Source: VRUE01 sp963702705 (GTDB lineage: Bacteria; Actinomycetota; Thermoleophilia; Solirubrobacterales; 70-9). Taken from it: a stretch of 64,000 bases of DNA. The translations under genes and the position numbers were made by a program. The notes below the pieces were generated by a model, which saw only the letters and a program-made list of their open reading frames with translations, was not told the origin of the DNA and searched no databases. Numbering within the stretch: position 1 is the first letter of the stretch; every line of letters starts with the position of its first letter. The stretch lies in the NCBI GenBank assembly GCA_963702705.1, contig CAVPDR010000002.1:682001-746000 (forward strand), written 5' to 3'. Below, piece after piece: positions 19,741 through 30,157 of the stretch.

Positions 19741-20485
19741 AGATAAGGCGCAGTCCCTTGAGAGTAAGCATGTCGTCGACCTCGTCGATCGTCTCGGTAA
19801 AGGGGACGACGACCGAGGCGAGGCCGCCGGTGGCAAGCAGGCGCGCCGGGCCCAGCTCCTCCTCGATCCGGCCGACGATGCCGTCGATCATGCCGGCGAA
19901 GCCGAAGACGAAGCCCGACTGGATCGCCGTGCGGCTGGAGCGGCCGATCGCGGCTTCGGGGGCTTCCAAGTCGATGCGGGTGATGCGGGCGGCACGATCG
20001 ATCAGCGCGGTGAGGGAGATCTCCAGCCCCGGTCCGATCGCGCCGCCGAGGTATTCGCCCTCGGCGGAGACGACGTCGACGTTGATCCCGGTGCCGAAGT
20101 CGACGACTATGCATGCCTCCTGGAAGCGATCGTAGGCGGCGATCGCGTTGACAAGGCGGTCGGCCCCCACCTCGAGCGGGTTGTCGATGCGGATCGGCAT
20201 CCCGGTCTTCAGCCCCGGCCCGATCGTCAGGCACTCGGCCTCGAGGTAGCGCTCGGTGAGCTGCTCGAACTGGGCGCCGAGCGGCGGCACGACCGAGGAG
20301 ACGCAGACGGCGTCGATCTCGGCAAAGGACATGTCGCAGAGGTTGAAGAGGCCGCTGATCCGCTCCGCCAGCTCGTCGCCGGTCGCCCCCGAGCGGGTCT
20401 GGAAGCGCCAGTGCTCGGCAAGGCGGCCATCCTCAAAGGCGCCCAGGTGGGTTTGGGTGTTACCGACGTCGACCGCGAGCAGCAC
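19706..20485 (-). CDS. coaX: Type III pantothenate kinase
   Basis: 259-residue ASKHA-fold kinase performing the first step of CoA synthesis. The N-terminal DVGNTQTHLG phosphate loop, the GADRLVNAIAAYD segment and DFGTGINVDVV identify the type III class, which is insensitive to CoA feedback. I chose GTG at 20485, which begins VLLAVDVGNT; the open frame continues upstream but without family similarity. It is divergent from the GST-like gene with a 70-base gap. Confidence 0.93.
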   Translation of the reverse strand: MLLAVDVGNTQTHLGAFEDGRLAEHWRFQTRSGATGDELAERISGLFNLCDMSFAEIDAVCVSSVVPPLGAQFEQLTERYLEAECLTIGPGLKTGMPIRIDNPLEVGADRLVNAIAAYDRFQEACIVVDFGTGINVDVVSAEGEYLGGAIGPGLEISLTALIDRAARITRIDLEAPEAAIGRSSRTAIQSGFVFGFAGMIDGIVGRIEEELGPARLLATGGLASVVVPFTETIDEVDDMLTLKGLRLIYERNKSTAAAD

Positions 20486-20555
20486 GGGGCGATTATCCCG
20501 GGATCGGACACTTGCCGCTGAGCAGGCGCGCGCGCCAGCCCGTAAGGTCCCCTGC

Positions 20556-21311
20556 GTGGAGGCCCACCTGTACGCCGTCCCGGCGTCGCACCCGAGCTTT
20601 GCCGTTGCCGCGATGCTCGAAGCCAAGGGCATCGCGTACAAGCGCCGAGACCTCTTTCCCGCGATCTCGAGGCTGATCGTCCCCGCGCTCGGCTTTCCGG
20701 GCAAAACGGTGCCGGCGTTGAGGATCGATGGGCGCAAGCTGGTGGGGTCGCGTGAGATCTCACGGGCGTTGGACCAAATCTGCCCCGAGCCGCCGCTCTT
20801 CCCCGCCGATCCCGATCGGCGGGCCGCGGTCGACGAGGCGGAGCGCTTTGGCGACGAGGAGCTCCAGCACCCGATCCGACAGATTGCCTGGTGGGCGATC
20901 AAGCGAGACGCCTCGTCGCTGCGCAGCTACTCCGAGGGGGCCAAGCTGGGCATTCCAATCGGGCTTGCCGTGCGTACCGCGGCGCCGATCATCGCGCTCG
21001 AGGTCCGCATCAACGACGCGGGCGACGAGAACGTCCGTCGCGGCCTCGCCTCCCTTCCGGATCAACTCGACAAGGTCGACGCCTGGATCGAGGCGGGCGT
21101 CCTGGGCGGGGACCAGCCCAACGCCGCCGATTTCCAGATCGCCGCCAGCCTTGCCCTGGCGATGACGCTCGACGATCTGCGCCCGGCGATCGAAAGCCGC
21201 CCCGCCGGCGCCCTAGCCAAGCGGGTCTTGCCTCACTACCCGGGCAAAGCGGCGCCGATCCTGCCGCCGGCCTGGCTGCAGCAGCTGCGCGACTCCGCTC
21301 CGACCGCGTAG
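20556..21311 (+). CDS. Glutathione S-transferase-like protein
   Basis: 251 residues starting at GTG. The N-terminal thioredoxin-fold half (about 1-78) has LYAVPASHPSFAVAAMLEAKGI and FPGKTVPALRIDGRKLVGSREI, with the cis-Pro-like VPAL. The C-terminal half is all helical and ends with YPGKAAPILPPAWL. Actinobacteria mostly lack glutathione, so the thiol substrate is unknown. Confidence 0.7.
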   Translation: MEAHLYAVPASHPSFAVAAMLEAKGIAYKRRDLFPAISRLIVPALGFPGKTVPALRIDGRKLVGSREISRALDQICPEPPLFPADPDRRAAVDEAERFGDEELQHPIRQIAWWAIKRDASSLRSYSEGAKLGIPIGLAVRTAAPIIALEVRINDAGDENVRRGLASLPDQLDKVDAWIEAGVLGGDQPNAADFQIAASLALAMTLDDLRPAIESRPAGALAKRVLPHYPGKAAPILPPAWLQQLRDSAPTA

Positions 21312-21330
21312 TGCCGCAAATTCCAAGCGA

Positions 21331-21365
21331 AAGACCCGGACCGCGCGATGTGGCCCGGGTCTTTT
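21331..21365. terminator. Terminator between GST-like gene and secreted protein gene
   Basis: AAGACCCGG and CCGGGTCTTTT form a stem around a 15-base loop, 20 bases after the GST stop. It serves the plus-strand gene and possibly the convergent secreted-protein gene ending at 21415. Confidence 0.85.
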
Positions 21366-21414
21366 GTCAATTAAAATGCGGCGTCACACACAGGCTGGGA
21401 AACTAGCTCCCAGC

Positions 21415-22386
21415 CTACGGCAGTAACCCACTCCAGGTTTCCCCGCTCACGAGTTCGATTTTTCCTTCGCCCGTGAGTTTGGCTTTGTGTTCTGCGGTTT
21501 CGGAAATCGCCCAGATTTCAGTTAAGGGCCCTTCTTTGATGTTGTGGGATTTGGCTTCCGTTAACAGGCCGCTCATGCCGCTGGAATCCACCACTCCCAG
21601 CTTTGAGCCGATGATCGGCACATCTTCGCCGATCGAGCATTCTTCGCTCATTTTGACGTGACCGAACACCAGTACTTCTTTGCCTTCTATTTTTTCTTTG
21701 ACCACCGATTCGATCACCGTGACGCCTTCACCGGTCGAGTGTTCGCCGAGCCGGCCTTTGCCTTTGTTGGTCACGATGACGCCTTTTTCGGCACCATTTT
21801 TCGGTTCGCAGGCGCCCTGCGTGGTGCCGTTGATGGCGGTTGTGCATTCGGTGAATCGGACGCTCCCGCCTTCTTTGAGCTTGCCTTCTTTTTCTAGTTC
21901 GACTTCTTTCAGTTCACCATTTTTACAGGTGAATTTGACTTCGTTGCCGCCGATTTTGGTGGTCAGCGTCGCGCTGGGAGCCACAATGCTGCCTTTGACC
22001 AGTTTCGTGCCCGTGGTCAGATTTGCACCGGCGACCATCCATTCCCCCCGCGAGGTAGTCACCTTGACGAACGAGCCTTCGCCAGGTGAGACTTTTTCAG
22101 TGCAGGTTGAGTTTTTGTAGTTGCCGGTTTTGGCTTCGGCGACTTCCTCACACGCTTCCGTCGGGCTTAGCTGAGTGGATATTCCATCTGTAATGATGTA
22201 TTTCTCTTTACCAGCCGTGCCGGGTTCTTCACACGTTCCCCCCGCGTTGTCGGGACTTCGTTTCTTGTAGTTGCCAACTTTTTCAGTAGATACGCGGCAG
22301 CGGTTCGCACTGGCCGATGTCGCCCCTCCCCCTCCAAGGGCGCAAAAAACGCCAAGCGCAAGCAGAGCCAGGATGGCACGTCTCAT
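21415..22386 (-). CDS. Secreted Lys/Gly-rich protein of unknown function, atypical composition
   Basis: 323 residues. A signal peptide (about 1-27: RRAILALLALGVFCALG...SASA) leads to two Cys-containing repeats, TEKVGNYKK...C and AEAKTGNYKNSTC. A probably beta-rich region follows, with cysteine pairs, alternating Lys/Glu/Gly, and segments such as EGKEVLVFGHVKM and GEGKIELVSGETW. It resembles an expanded secreted family I associate with Thermoleophilia. Codons favour A/T-ending triplets and the DNA is visibly less GC-rich than both neighbours, suggesting transfer or relaxed selection. It has a strong ribosome site (AAGGAGG) and its own promoter. Confidence 0.75.
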   Translation of the reverse strand: MRRAILALLALGVFCALGGGGATSASANRCRVSTEKVGNYKKRSPDNAGGTCEEPGTAGKEKYIITDGISTQLSPTEACEEVAEAKTGNYKNSTCTEKVSPGEGSFVKVTTSRGEWMVAGANLTTGTKLVKGSIVAPSATLTTKIGGNEVKFTCKNGELKEVELEKEGKLKEGGSVRFTECTTAINGTTQGACEPKNGAEKGVIVTNKGKGRLGEHSTGEGVTVIESVVKEKIEGKEVLVFGHVKMSEECSIGEDVPIIGSKLGVVDSSGMSGLLTEAKSHNIKEGPLTEIWAISETAEHKAKLTGEGKIELVSGETWSGLLP

Positions 22387-22438
22387 CTTTCCTCCTTAAT
22401 GCTCGGGACGTCGCCGTCCCGTGTCTTCGAAGGTCGCT

Positions 22439-22466
22439 ATGTTACGCTTCAAAGTTTTTTAATCAA
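22439..22466 (-). promoter_or_regulatory. Promoter for the secreted protein gene
   Basis: Minus-strand TTGATT (22461-22466) and TAACAT (22439-22444) are separated by 16 bases. The hairpin GGGACG/CGTCCC lies in the leader before the AAGGAGG site. An AT-rich inverted repeat AAGATT/AATCTT (about 22467-22482) next to the folK stop may terminate folK. Confidence 0.6.
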
Positions 22467-22472
22467 GATTTC

Positions 22473-22976
22473 TTAATCTTTTAGCGAGCCAACGCGCTGG
22501 GCACGCTGGGCGGGTCCCAAAGACACCAGCGCAGCGCGGAGCTTGGCGCCGCTTGGGAGGGCCAAGCGGGGATCCAGCTCGATCAACGGTGCGAGGACGA
22601 AGCGCCGGCTCGTTACCTCAGGATGAGGCAGCGTGAGCCGCTCCGTGGTCAGCTCCAAATCGCCGAGCAGGAGCAGGTCGACGTCGAGCGGACGCGGGCT
22701 GTGGCGGGGGGCGTCGAGGGCGCGACCGCGCTCGATCTCGATCTCCTTGCAGAGGTCGAGCAGCGCCTCCGGCTCGAGCTCGGTGCGGATGCGGATCGCC
22801 GCATTGAGGAAGTCGGGTTGATCCAGGACCTCGCCGACAGGCTCGGTCTCGTAGGCGGAGGACACGGCCTCGACGTCCACCCCGCGTTCACGTAGAAGCT
22901 CGATGGCCGCTCGCAGGTGCGACTCGCGGTCGCCAACGTTGGAGCCGAGCCCCAGGTAGCCGGTCTTGACGAACAT
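22473..22976 (-). CDS. folK: 2-amino-4-hydroxy-6-hydroxymethyldihydropteridine pyrophosphokinase
   Basis: 167-residue folate enzyme that moves pyrophosphate from ATP to hydroxymethyldihydropterin. GYLGLGSNVGDRESHL at the N-terminus and the family signature RPLDVDLLLLGD (about 93-104) are present, followed by LPHPEVTSRRFVLAPL. It starts two bases after folB ends, the last gene of the folP-folB-folK run. Confidence 0.95.
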   Translation of the reverse strand: MFVKTGYLGLGSNVGDRESHLRAAIELLRERGVDVEAVSSAYETEPVGEVLDQPDFLNAAIRIRTELEPEALLDLCKEIEIERGRALDAPRHSPRPLDVDLLLLGDLELTTERLTLPHPEVTSRRFVLAPLIELDPRLALPSGAKLRAALVSLGPAQRAQRVGSLKD

Positions 22977-22978
22977 TC

Positions 22979-23401
22979 CTACGCCTCTTCGGGCTCGTCC
23001 TCGCCGGCCTCTTCGGCCCGCTCGTGCACTACCTCGACCGCGACCTCCTGGATCGCCAGCGGCAAGGGCGGCTCGGGCTTGGCGGCGCGGACGCGGACCG
23101 ACTCGCAGCCGTAGCGCTCCATCAGCCGCCCGCCGACGACCTGAGCGAGCCGCTCGAGGGTGCGGTAGCTGCGCTCGGTGGCGGCGAGGGCGACGATGTC
23201 GCAGACCTCCGCATAGTCGACCGTGTCCTCGATCCGGTCGGTGAGCACCGCATCGCAGTCGGGGACGTCGAAGGAGACATCGAACTCGAGCCGCTGGCCG
23301 ACCTCCTGCTCGGAGTCGCTGACCCCATGGTGGGTGTAGATCGAGAGCCCACGCAGCTCGACCTCGACCCGCGATTCGATCCCGTTGTCGTGCGACTCCA
23401 T
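22979..23401 (-). CDS. folB: Dihydroneopterin aldolase
   Basis: 140 residues; the core (about 12-125) has VELRGLSIYTHHGVSDSEQEVGQRLEFDV and the TVDYAEV and RTLERLAQ segments typical of FolB. It cleaves dihydroneopterin to the FolK substrate. A Glu-rich C-terminal tail of about 15 residues is extra. Confidence 0.92.
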   Translation of the reverse strand: MESHDNGIESRVEVELRGLSIYTHHGVSDSEQEVGQRLEFDVSFDVPDCDAVLTDRIEDTVDYAEVCDIVALAATERSYRTLERLAQVVGGRLMERYGCESVRVRAAKPEPPLPLAIQEVAVEVVHERAEEAGEDEPEEA

Positions 23402-23410
23402 TGGAGCAAC

Positions 23411-24196
23411 TTACCCAAGGACCGCTTCGACAACCCGCATCGCCTGGGCCATCTCGGCGACATCGTGAACGCGCAGCACGTCGGCACCCTCAGCGGCGGC
23501 TAGTACCGAGGAGGCGATCGAACCACCGATTCGCTCCTCAACTTCGGACCCATCGATCTTGCCGATGAAGCTCTTGCGCGAGGTGCCGATCACAAGCGGT
23601 CGGCCCAGGTCGCGCGGCTCCGCCAGCCGCCGCAGCAGCTCGAGGTTGTGCTCGACCGTCTTGCCAAACCCGATCCCCGGATCGAGCCAGATCCGCTCCT
23701 CCGCGACCCCCTCGCGAACCGCAAACTCCATCCGCGCGGCCAGGAACGACTTGACGTCGTCAACGACATCGTCGTAGCGCGGATCGTCCTGCATCGTCCG
23801 TGGGTTGCCGGGCATGTGCATCAGCACGACGCCAACTCCACGATCGGCGCAGAGAGCGGCCATCTCAGGGTCCCGCCGCAGCGCCGTAACGTCATTGACG
23901 ATCGAGGCCCCAGCATCCAGTGCTGCCTCAGCAACCACCAACTTTGAGGTGTCGATAGAGACGGTCGCATCGCCCCCCAGCGCTTCCACCACCGGCTTGG
24001 TCCGGCGCAGCTCCTCCGCCTCGTCGACTTCGACTGCCCCCGGGCGAGTCGATTCCCCCCCGACATCCAGAATCTCAGCCCCATCCCTAAGAAGCTTTTC
24101 CCCATGCGCGATAGCCGCCTCCGCATCGAGGTACCTGCCGCCATCAGAGAACGAGTCGGGGGTCACGTTGACGACACCCATCAGCTTCGGATTCAT
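23411..24196 (-). CDS. folP: Dihydropteroate synthase
   Basis: 261 residues, the sulfonamide target joining pterin pyrophosphate and p-aminobenzoate. Signatures are MGVVNVTPDSFSDGG at the N-terminus and ILDVGGESTRPGA (about 45), then SIDTSK, NDVTAL, DPGIGFGKT and GTSRKSFIG. I start at ATG 24196; the longer open frame adds residues without similarity. folB follows after nine bases. Confidence 0.95.
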   Translation of the reverse strand: MNPKLMGVVNVTPDSFSDGGRYLDAEAAIAHGEKLLRDGAEILDVGGESTRPGAVEVDEAEELRRTKPVVEALGGDATVSIDTSKLVVAEAALDAGASIVNDVTALRRDPEMAALCADRGVGVVLMHMPGNPRTMQDDPRYDDVVDDVKSFLAARMEFAVREGVAEERIWLDPGIGFGKTVEHNLELLRRLAEPRDLGRPLVIGTSRKSFIGKIDGSEVEERIGGSIASSVLAAAEGADVLRVHDVAEMAQAMRVVEAVLG

Positions 24197-24223
24197 AGAG
24201 GAAGTATCGCTGGCTCTTGCGTA

Positions 24224-24247
24224 GGGGCGCGGGGCACCCGCGCCCCC
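24224..24247 (-). terminator. GC-rich hairpin between ftsH and folP
   Basis: GGGGCGCGGG and CCCGCGCCCC form a 10-pair stem with a tiny loop, 26 bases after the ftsH stop. No T tract, so it may stabilise the 3' end or slow polymerase rather than fully terminate. Confidence 0.5.
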
Positions 24248-24272
24248 AACCAACAACCGCTGTCCCTAACCG

Positions 24273-26222
<1,950 letters not shown>

Positions 26223-26257
26223 AGGGAAAAATCAGCGTACCAGGGCGGTTTCGGCAT

Positions 26258-26785
26258 CTACGCGTTCAACGCGGCCACGTAGGCGAGGTTGCGGTAGCGC
26301 TGAGCGTGGTCGAGTCCGTAGCCGATCGCGAAGCGATCGGCGATCTCGAAACCGACGTAGCGAGGCGAGAGATCGACTCGCAGGCGCTCGGGCTTGGTCA
26401 GCAGCGCGCAGACCTCGAGCGAGGCTGGATTGCGCGCGTTCAAGTTGCGCATCAAGTACTGCAGGGTCAGGCCGGAATCGATGATGTCCTCGACGATCAG
26501 CACGTGGCGGCCCTCGATCGGCGCGTCGAGGTCCTTCATGATCCGCACCACGCCTGAGGAATCCGTTTGCGAGCCGTAGCTCAAGACGGCCATGAAGTCG
26601 ACCTCGCAGGGCACGCTGATGCTGCGCATCAGGTCGGCGAGGAAGAGCACGGCGCCCTTCAGCACCCCCACCATGAAGAGGTCGCGGCCCTCGTACTCCT
26701 CGCTGATCTGCCGCCCCAGCTCGGCGACGCGTTGCTGTAGATCCTCGCTGGAGACGAGGGTCTCGCCAATCGCGGAGTCGGTCAC
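26258..26785 (-). CDS. hpt: Hypoxanthine (guanine) phosphoribosyltransferase
   Basis: 175-residue purine salvage enzyme. The PRPP-binding motif VLIVEDIIDSGLTL (about 94-107), the LKGAVLFLADL loop and the C-terminal YVGFEIADRFAIGYGLD are canonical. I chose GTG at 26785; the upstream extension would read through a dispersed palindrome. Confidence 0.94.
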   Translation of the reverse strand: MTDSAIGETLVSSEDLQQRVAELGRQISEEYEGRDLFMVGVLKGAVLFLADLMRSISVPCEVDFMAVLSYGSQTDSSGVVRIMKDLDAPIEGRHVLIVEDIIDSGLTLQYLMRNLNARNPASLEVCALLTKPERLRVDLSPRYVGFEIADRFAIGYGLDHAQRYRNLAYVAALNA

Positions 26786-26810
26786 CCGCCGCAGTCTAGA
26801 TACGACGGGG

Positions 26811-26858
26811 CCGACGGGACTCAAACCCCCCATATATGGCGTGTTTCAGGCCCGTCGG
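26811..26858. repeat. Dispersed palindrome, family 3, copy 1
   Basis: 48-base imperfect palindrome with arms CCGACGGGACT and AGGCCCGTCGG. It shares CCGACGGG, AAAC, CATA and GGCGTGTTT in register with 39587-39633. It begins six bases after the tilS stop. Confidence 0.82.
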
Positions 26859-26864
26859 CGGGCT

Positions 26865-27803
26865 TTAACGCTCCGCTCGCAGGACGCCACGCTCGACCAC
26901 CGCGCGGACGCCGCCGCCCAGGTCGAGCATCGTCTTGCCGGTGCGGCGCAGCCCGGCGACCTCGTCGGCGTGATTGGCGGCCCCGGGCACCGGCCGGCCG
27001 GCGGCACGGTCGGCGAGACGCTGGACGACGAGGCGGCGCAGTGCCCCGGGCAGCTCGGCCAGCCGCCGCAGCTCGATCGTGCCGCGGGCCGCGCCGTTCG
27101 CGCCGCCAAGCTCGGCCTCAACCAGCGCGTCGAGCACCTCGGCCTCATCGCGCAGCAGCTCGGCCGTGCGCAGCACGTTGCGAGCGGCGGCGGGATGGAT
27201 TTCCGCCAACGCCGGAACGAGCCGGTTGCGGACGCGGTTGCGGGCGTAGCCGTCGGCGGCGTTGGTCGGGTCGTCGCGCCACAAGAGTCCACGCTCGACG
27301 CAGTAGGTGGTCGTCTGCTTCCGGGTGAAGCCGAGCAGCGGGCGCACCAGCCTGCCGTCGCGCGGCCGCATCCCGAGCAGGGCGCGGCGGCTGGGCGAGG
27401 AGGCGAGCCGGTAGAGGATGGTCTCGACCTGGTCGTCGGCGGTGTGCCCCGTGGCGATCGACCCCCCGGCGGCCGACGCGATTCGGGCGGCCGCGGCGTA
27501 GCGCGTGTCGCGGGCCCAGGACTGCAGGTTGCCGGGGCCCTCCGGGCGCTTCGGGCGCTCGACCTCGATCCGCGCGCCGAGGCGCCGGCAGAGCTCGGCG
27601 CAGTGGGCCTCGTCGGCGTCGGAGTCGTCGCGCAGGCCGTAGTTGACGTGGAGGGCGGTCACCACGTCGGGACCGAGCAGGCGCACCGCCAGGTCGAACA
27701 GGCAGACCGAGTCGCGCCCGCCCGAGAGCATCGCGACGACCGGGACGCCGGACGCGAGCAGGCCGCCGTCGCGCACCGCATCGAGCATCTGCTCGTTCTC
27801 CAT
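26865..27803 (-). CDS. tilS: tRNA(Ile)-lysidine synthetase
   Basis: 312 residues. It converts cytidine 34 of the tRNA-Ile CAU anticodon to lysidine. The N-terminal PP-loop reads SGGRDSVCLFDL (about 27), followed by ALHVNYGLR, TGHTADDQVETILYRLASS and RPLLGFTRKQ, and a short C-terminal domain. ATG at 27803 was chosen; the preceding open frame is a different reading of the cyclase gene. Confidence 0.92.
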   Translation of the reverse strand: MENEQMLDAVRDGGLLASGVPVVAMLSGGRDSVCLFDLAVRLLGPDVVTALHVNYGLRDDSDADEAHCAELCRRLGARIEVERPKRPEGPGNLQSWARDTRYAAAARIASAAGGSIATGHTADDQVETILYRLASSPSRRALLGMRPRDGRLVRPLLGFTRKQTTTYCVERGLLWRDDPTNAADGYARNRVRNRLVPALAEIHPAAARNVLRTAELLRDEAEVLDALVEAELGGANGAARGTIELRRLAELPGALRRLVVQRLADRAAGRPVPGAANHADEVAGLRRTGKTMLDLGGGVRAVVERGVLRAER

Positions 27804-27841
27804 GCGGTAAGTGTCGCGCGCCCGGCGGGGCGGGCGGACTC

Positions 27842-29029
27842 TCAGCCGCCGGGCCGCACGATGAAGAGCGGCGTCGGCTCGGGGAAGCCCTTGAGCTGCA
27901 CCTGGCCGATCGGCCCGCACTCGAGACCGCGCCCCGCCAGCGCTTCGCTGACGCGGTCGGTGACCAACACCTCGCCCGCCTGGGCCCGGCTGACGACGCG
28001 GTGGGCGAGGTTGACGTGGGTGCCGAAGTAGTCGCCGTCGCGGTAGACCGCCTGGGCGTAGTGAATCCCGACGCGCGGCTGCGGCCGCGTCGGGAAGCGG
28101 GACATCAGCGCGACAGCCCATTCGGTCAGCGAGGCGGGGTCGGGCGAGACGACCATCACCTCGTCGCCGATCGTCTTCACGATCGTCGCCTCGGGTGGCA
28201 TCGTCGCCTCCACCGTTTCGACGAAGTTCTCGACCACGTCGAGCGCCTCGATGTCACCTTCCTCCTCCGTGTAGCGGGTGAAGCCGGTGAGGTCGATGAA
28301 GCAGAGCGTGACCGGTACGTGGTGCACCTGCGACCCGGCGCCTCCGAGCTCGCTCTCCATATGGCCGACGACGTCCTGCTCGAGGAAGAAGCGCAGGTAG
28401 CGGGTGTGCAGGTACTCGGTGAGCGGCGCGGCGAGGGGCAGCATGTCGCCGGCCAGCTCCCCCATCTCCCCCGCCATCTCCAGCTCCGGCACGCCGTCGC
28501 GGATCAGCGGTTCGTGCACGTAGAGGTGGAAGAGGCGGACCTCCGCGTCGGCGATTCGCCGCAGCGACTGGGCGTAAACGCGGACCAGTTGCAGGAAGGC
28601 GACGAGCGGAAAGCCGGCGGCGAGCACGCGGGCACAGTGGCGCAGCGCCTGAACGTCCTGTGGGGTGAGCAGCCGCTCGCGCTCCAGCGGCGTGCCGAGG
28701 ATGACGAGGATGCGCTCGATCAGCTCCGGCTCGAGGCCGGTCTCGCGAGAGACCTGGGCGACCGTCGCCTGTTCCTCGGGCTGCGGAAAGAGGTCCTCGG
28801 CGAAGCCGAAGGCGAGGCGCCCTTCGCGCCCGGCCTTCTTCAGGTCCTCCAGCGAGTGGCCGCGCTCGCGCATCCTCGCCACGACCCGGGCCTGAGCGGC
28901 GGCGGCGGCGGTCCAGCGACCGCGGCGCACCGGCACGATTTTCTCCTCCGCCCAGCGCTTCAGCGTGCTCGGCGAGACGCCGGCGCGGCGCGAGGCCTCG
29001 CTGAGGGATATGCGTTCGTCGATCGCCAC
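27842..29029 (-). CDS. MerR-like HTH domain fused to a class III adenylate/guanylate cyclase domain
   Basis: 395 residues. The first about 70 form a MerR-type winged helix (ISLSEASRRAGVSPSTLKRWAEEKIV). A helical middle (about 85-215) follows, then a class III cyclase domain (about 230-395). The domain has the metal aspartates in CFIDLTGFTRYTEEEGD and KTIGDEVMVV and the transition-state Asn/Arg in THVNLAHRVVSRAQAG. The protein is probably soluble, joining DNA binding to cyclic nucleotide synthesis. The base specificity residues are not clear to me. Confidence 0.82.
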   Translation of the reverse strand: MAIDERISLSEASRRAGVSPSTLKRWAEEKIVPVRRGRWTAAAAAQARVVARMRERGHSLEDLKKAGREGRLAFGFAEDLFPQPEEQATVAQVSRETGLEPELIERILVILGTPLERERLLTPQDVQALRHCARVLAAGFPLVAFLQLVRVYAQSLRRIADAEVRLFHLYVHEPLIRDGVPELEMAGEMGELAGDMLPLAAPLTEYLHTRYLRFFLEQDVVGHMESELGGAGSQVHHVPVTLCFIDLTGFTRYTEEEGDIEALDVVENFVETVEATMPPEATIVKTIGDEVMVVSPDPASLTEWAVALMSRFPTRPQPRVGIHYAQAVYRDGDYFGTHVNLAHRVVSRAQAGEVLVTDRVSEALAGRGLECGPIGQVQLKGFPEPTPLFIVRPGG

Positions 29030-29146
29030 CTCGGACCGAGGCTAGTCCCAGCGGTGGTCAAACCGGAGGCCGCCTCCGCAACGGGCACACTCATTACACC
29101 CACGCGCCCATGCTCACGCGTCCGAGGGGCGGCTAGGGTCGTAGGC

Positions 29147-29815
29147 ATGCCGACGCACCTGCGCCCCACCGCCCCGATCGCCGCCGATGCGGTGTTGGTC
29201 GGCGATCCCGGCAGGGCACTGCTGCTGGCGCAGGAGCTGCTCGAGGAGCCGAAGATGAGCAACCACGCCCGCGGGCTGTGGGGCTACTCCGGCCGGACCC
29301 CGGCGGGAGATGAGCTGACCATCCAGGCGACCGGGATCGGCGGACCGAGCGCGACGCTGGTGCTCGGCGAGCTGGCAGAGCTGGGGCTGAGGAGGGCGGT
29401 GCGAGTCGGGACCTGCGTCGCGGGAGATAACGGCGAGCTCGGTCGGTTGCTGGTCGTCACCGCGGCCATCGCCGAAGGCGGCAGTGTCGCGTCGCTGGGG
29501 GTGGCGGTCGGCGAGACGGCAAGGCCCGACGCGGGCCTGACCGAACGGCTCGAGGCGGCTCTCGCCGGCGTCGGGCGCTCGCTTGTCGTCGGCAGCGTCG
29601 ATACCCATCCGGGGGACCGGACGCCGGGGCTGGGGGCCGACGCGACGGACATGCAGACAGCGCCCTTGCTCGCGCGCGGTCGATCGCTCGGGATCGCCCT
29701 CGCCGCCGTCCTGATCGTCGCCGAAACGAACGGCGGAGTGGCGCTTGATGAGGAGCAGCTCAAGACCGCGGAGAAACGCGCCGGACAGGCGGCCTCTTCG
29801 GTACTCTCAACCTAA
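29147..29815 (+). CDS. Nucleoside phosphorylase family protein
   Basis: 222 residues of the PNP/uridine phosphorylase fold. LVGDPGRALLLAQELLEEPK at the N-terminus, GIGGPSATLVLGELAELG (phosphate and ribose binding) and RVGTCVAG are present, with TDMQTAPLLARGR and IVAETN towards the end. Purine or uridine specificity cannot be told. It is somewhat shorter than typical members. Divergent from the cyclase gene. Confidence 0.78.
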   Translation: MPTHLRPTAPIAADAVLVGDPGRALLLAQELLEEPKMSNHARGLWGYSGRTPAGDELTIQATGIGGPSATLVLGELAELGLRRAVRVGTCVAGDNGELGRLLVVTAAIAEGGSVASLGVAVGETARPDAGLTERLEAALAGVGRSLVVGSVDTHPGDRTPGLGADATDMQTAPLLARGRSLGIALAAVLIVAETNGGVALDEEQLKTAEKRAGQAASSVLST

Positions 29816-29824
29816 AGTAGAGGG

Positions 29825-30157
29825 TTAGTCTTTGGGTTCGGCGCGCTTTATTGCGGCGACGGAGCGGCGGATCTCACCGATGTCGCGGACGACCCGGTCG
29901 ACCTGGTCCTCGACCTCATCCAAGCGCTGCGAGAGCGAACGCAGGCGCCGCTCGAGACGTTCGACATCGCCTGCCGAGGGCAGATTGAGTGCGCTCATCG
30001 CCGCGTGCTGGGCCTCGAGCGCCTTCTCGCGCGCCCCGAAGGCCGCCGAGACGGCGTTCTCGAGCACCTGACTGTCGAGCAGCGCCTGGGCGAACTCGCC
30101 GATCGCCTGCTCGCTGCGCGCTCGCAGGCCATCCGGATCGTCGTACTCGGCGCTCAT
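29825..30157 (-). CDS. Small coiled-coil protein, phasin-like
   Basis: 110 residues, helical throughout, with SALNLPSAGDVERLERRL followed by heptads to the end. The LPS-DVERL pattern before a coiled coil resembles polyhydroxyalkanoate granule-associated phasins, but the similarity is short and no PHA synthase is in the window. Convergent with the phosphorylase gene, with nine bases between stops. Confidence 0.6.
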   Translation of the reverse strand: MSAEYDDPDGLRARSEQAIGEFAQALLDSQVLENAVSAAFGAREKALEAQHAAMSALNLPSAGDVERLERRLRSLSQRLDEVEDQVDRVVRDIGEIRRSVAAIKRAEPKD

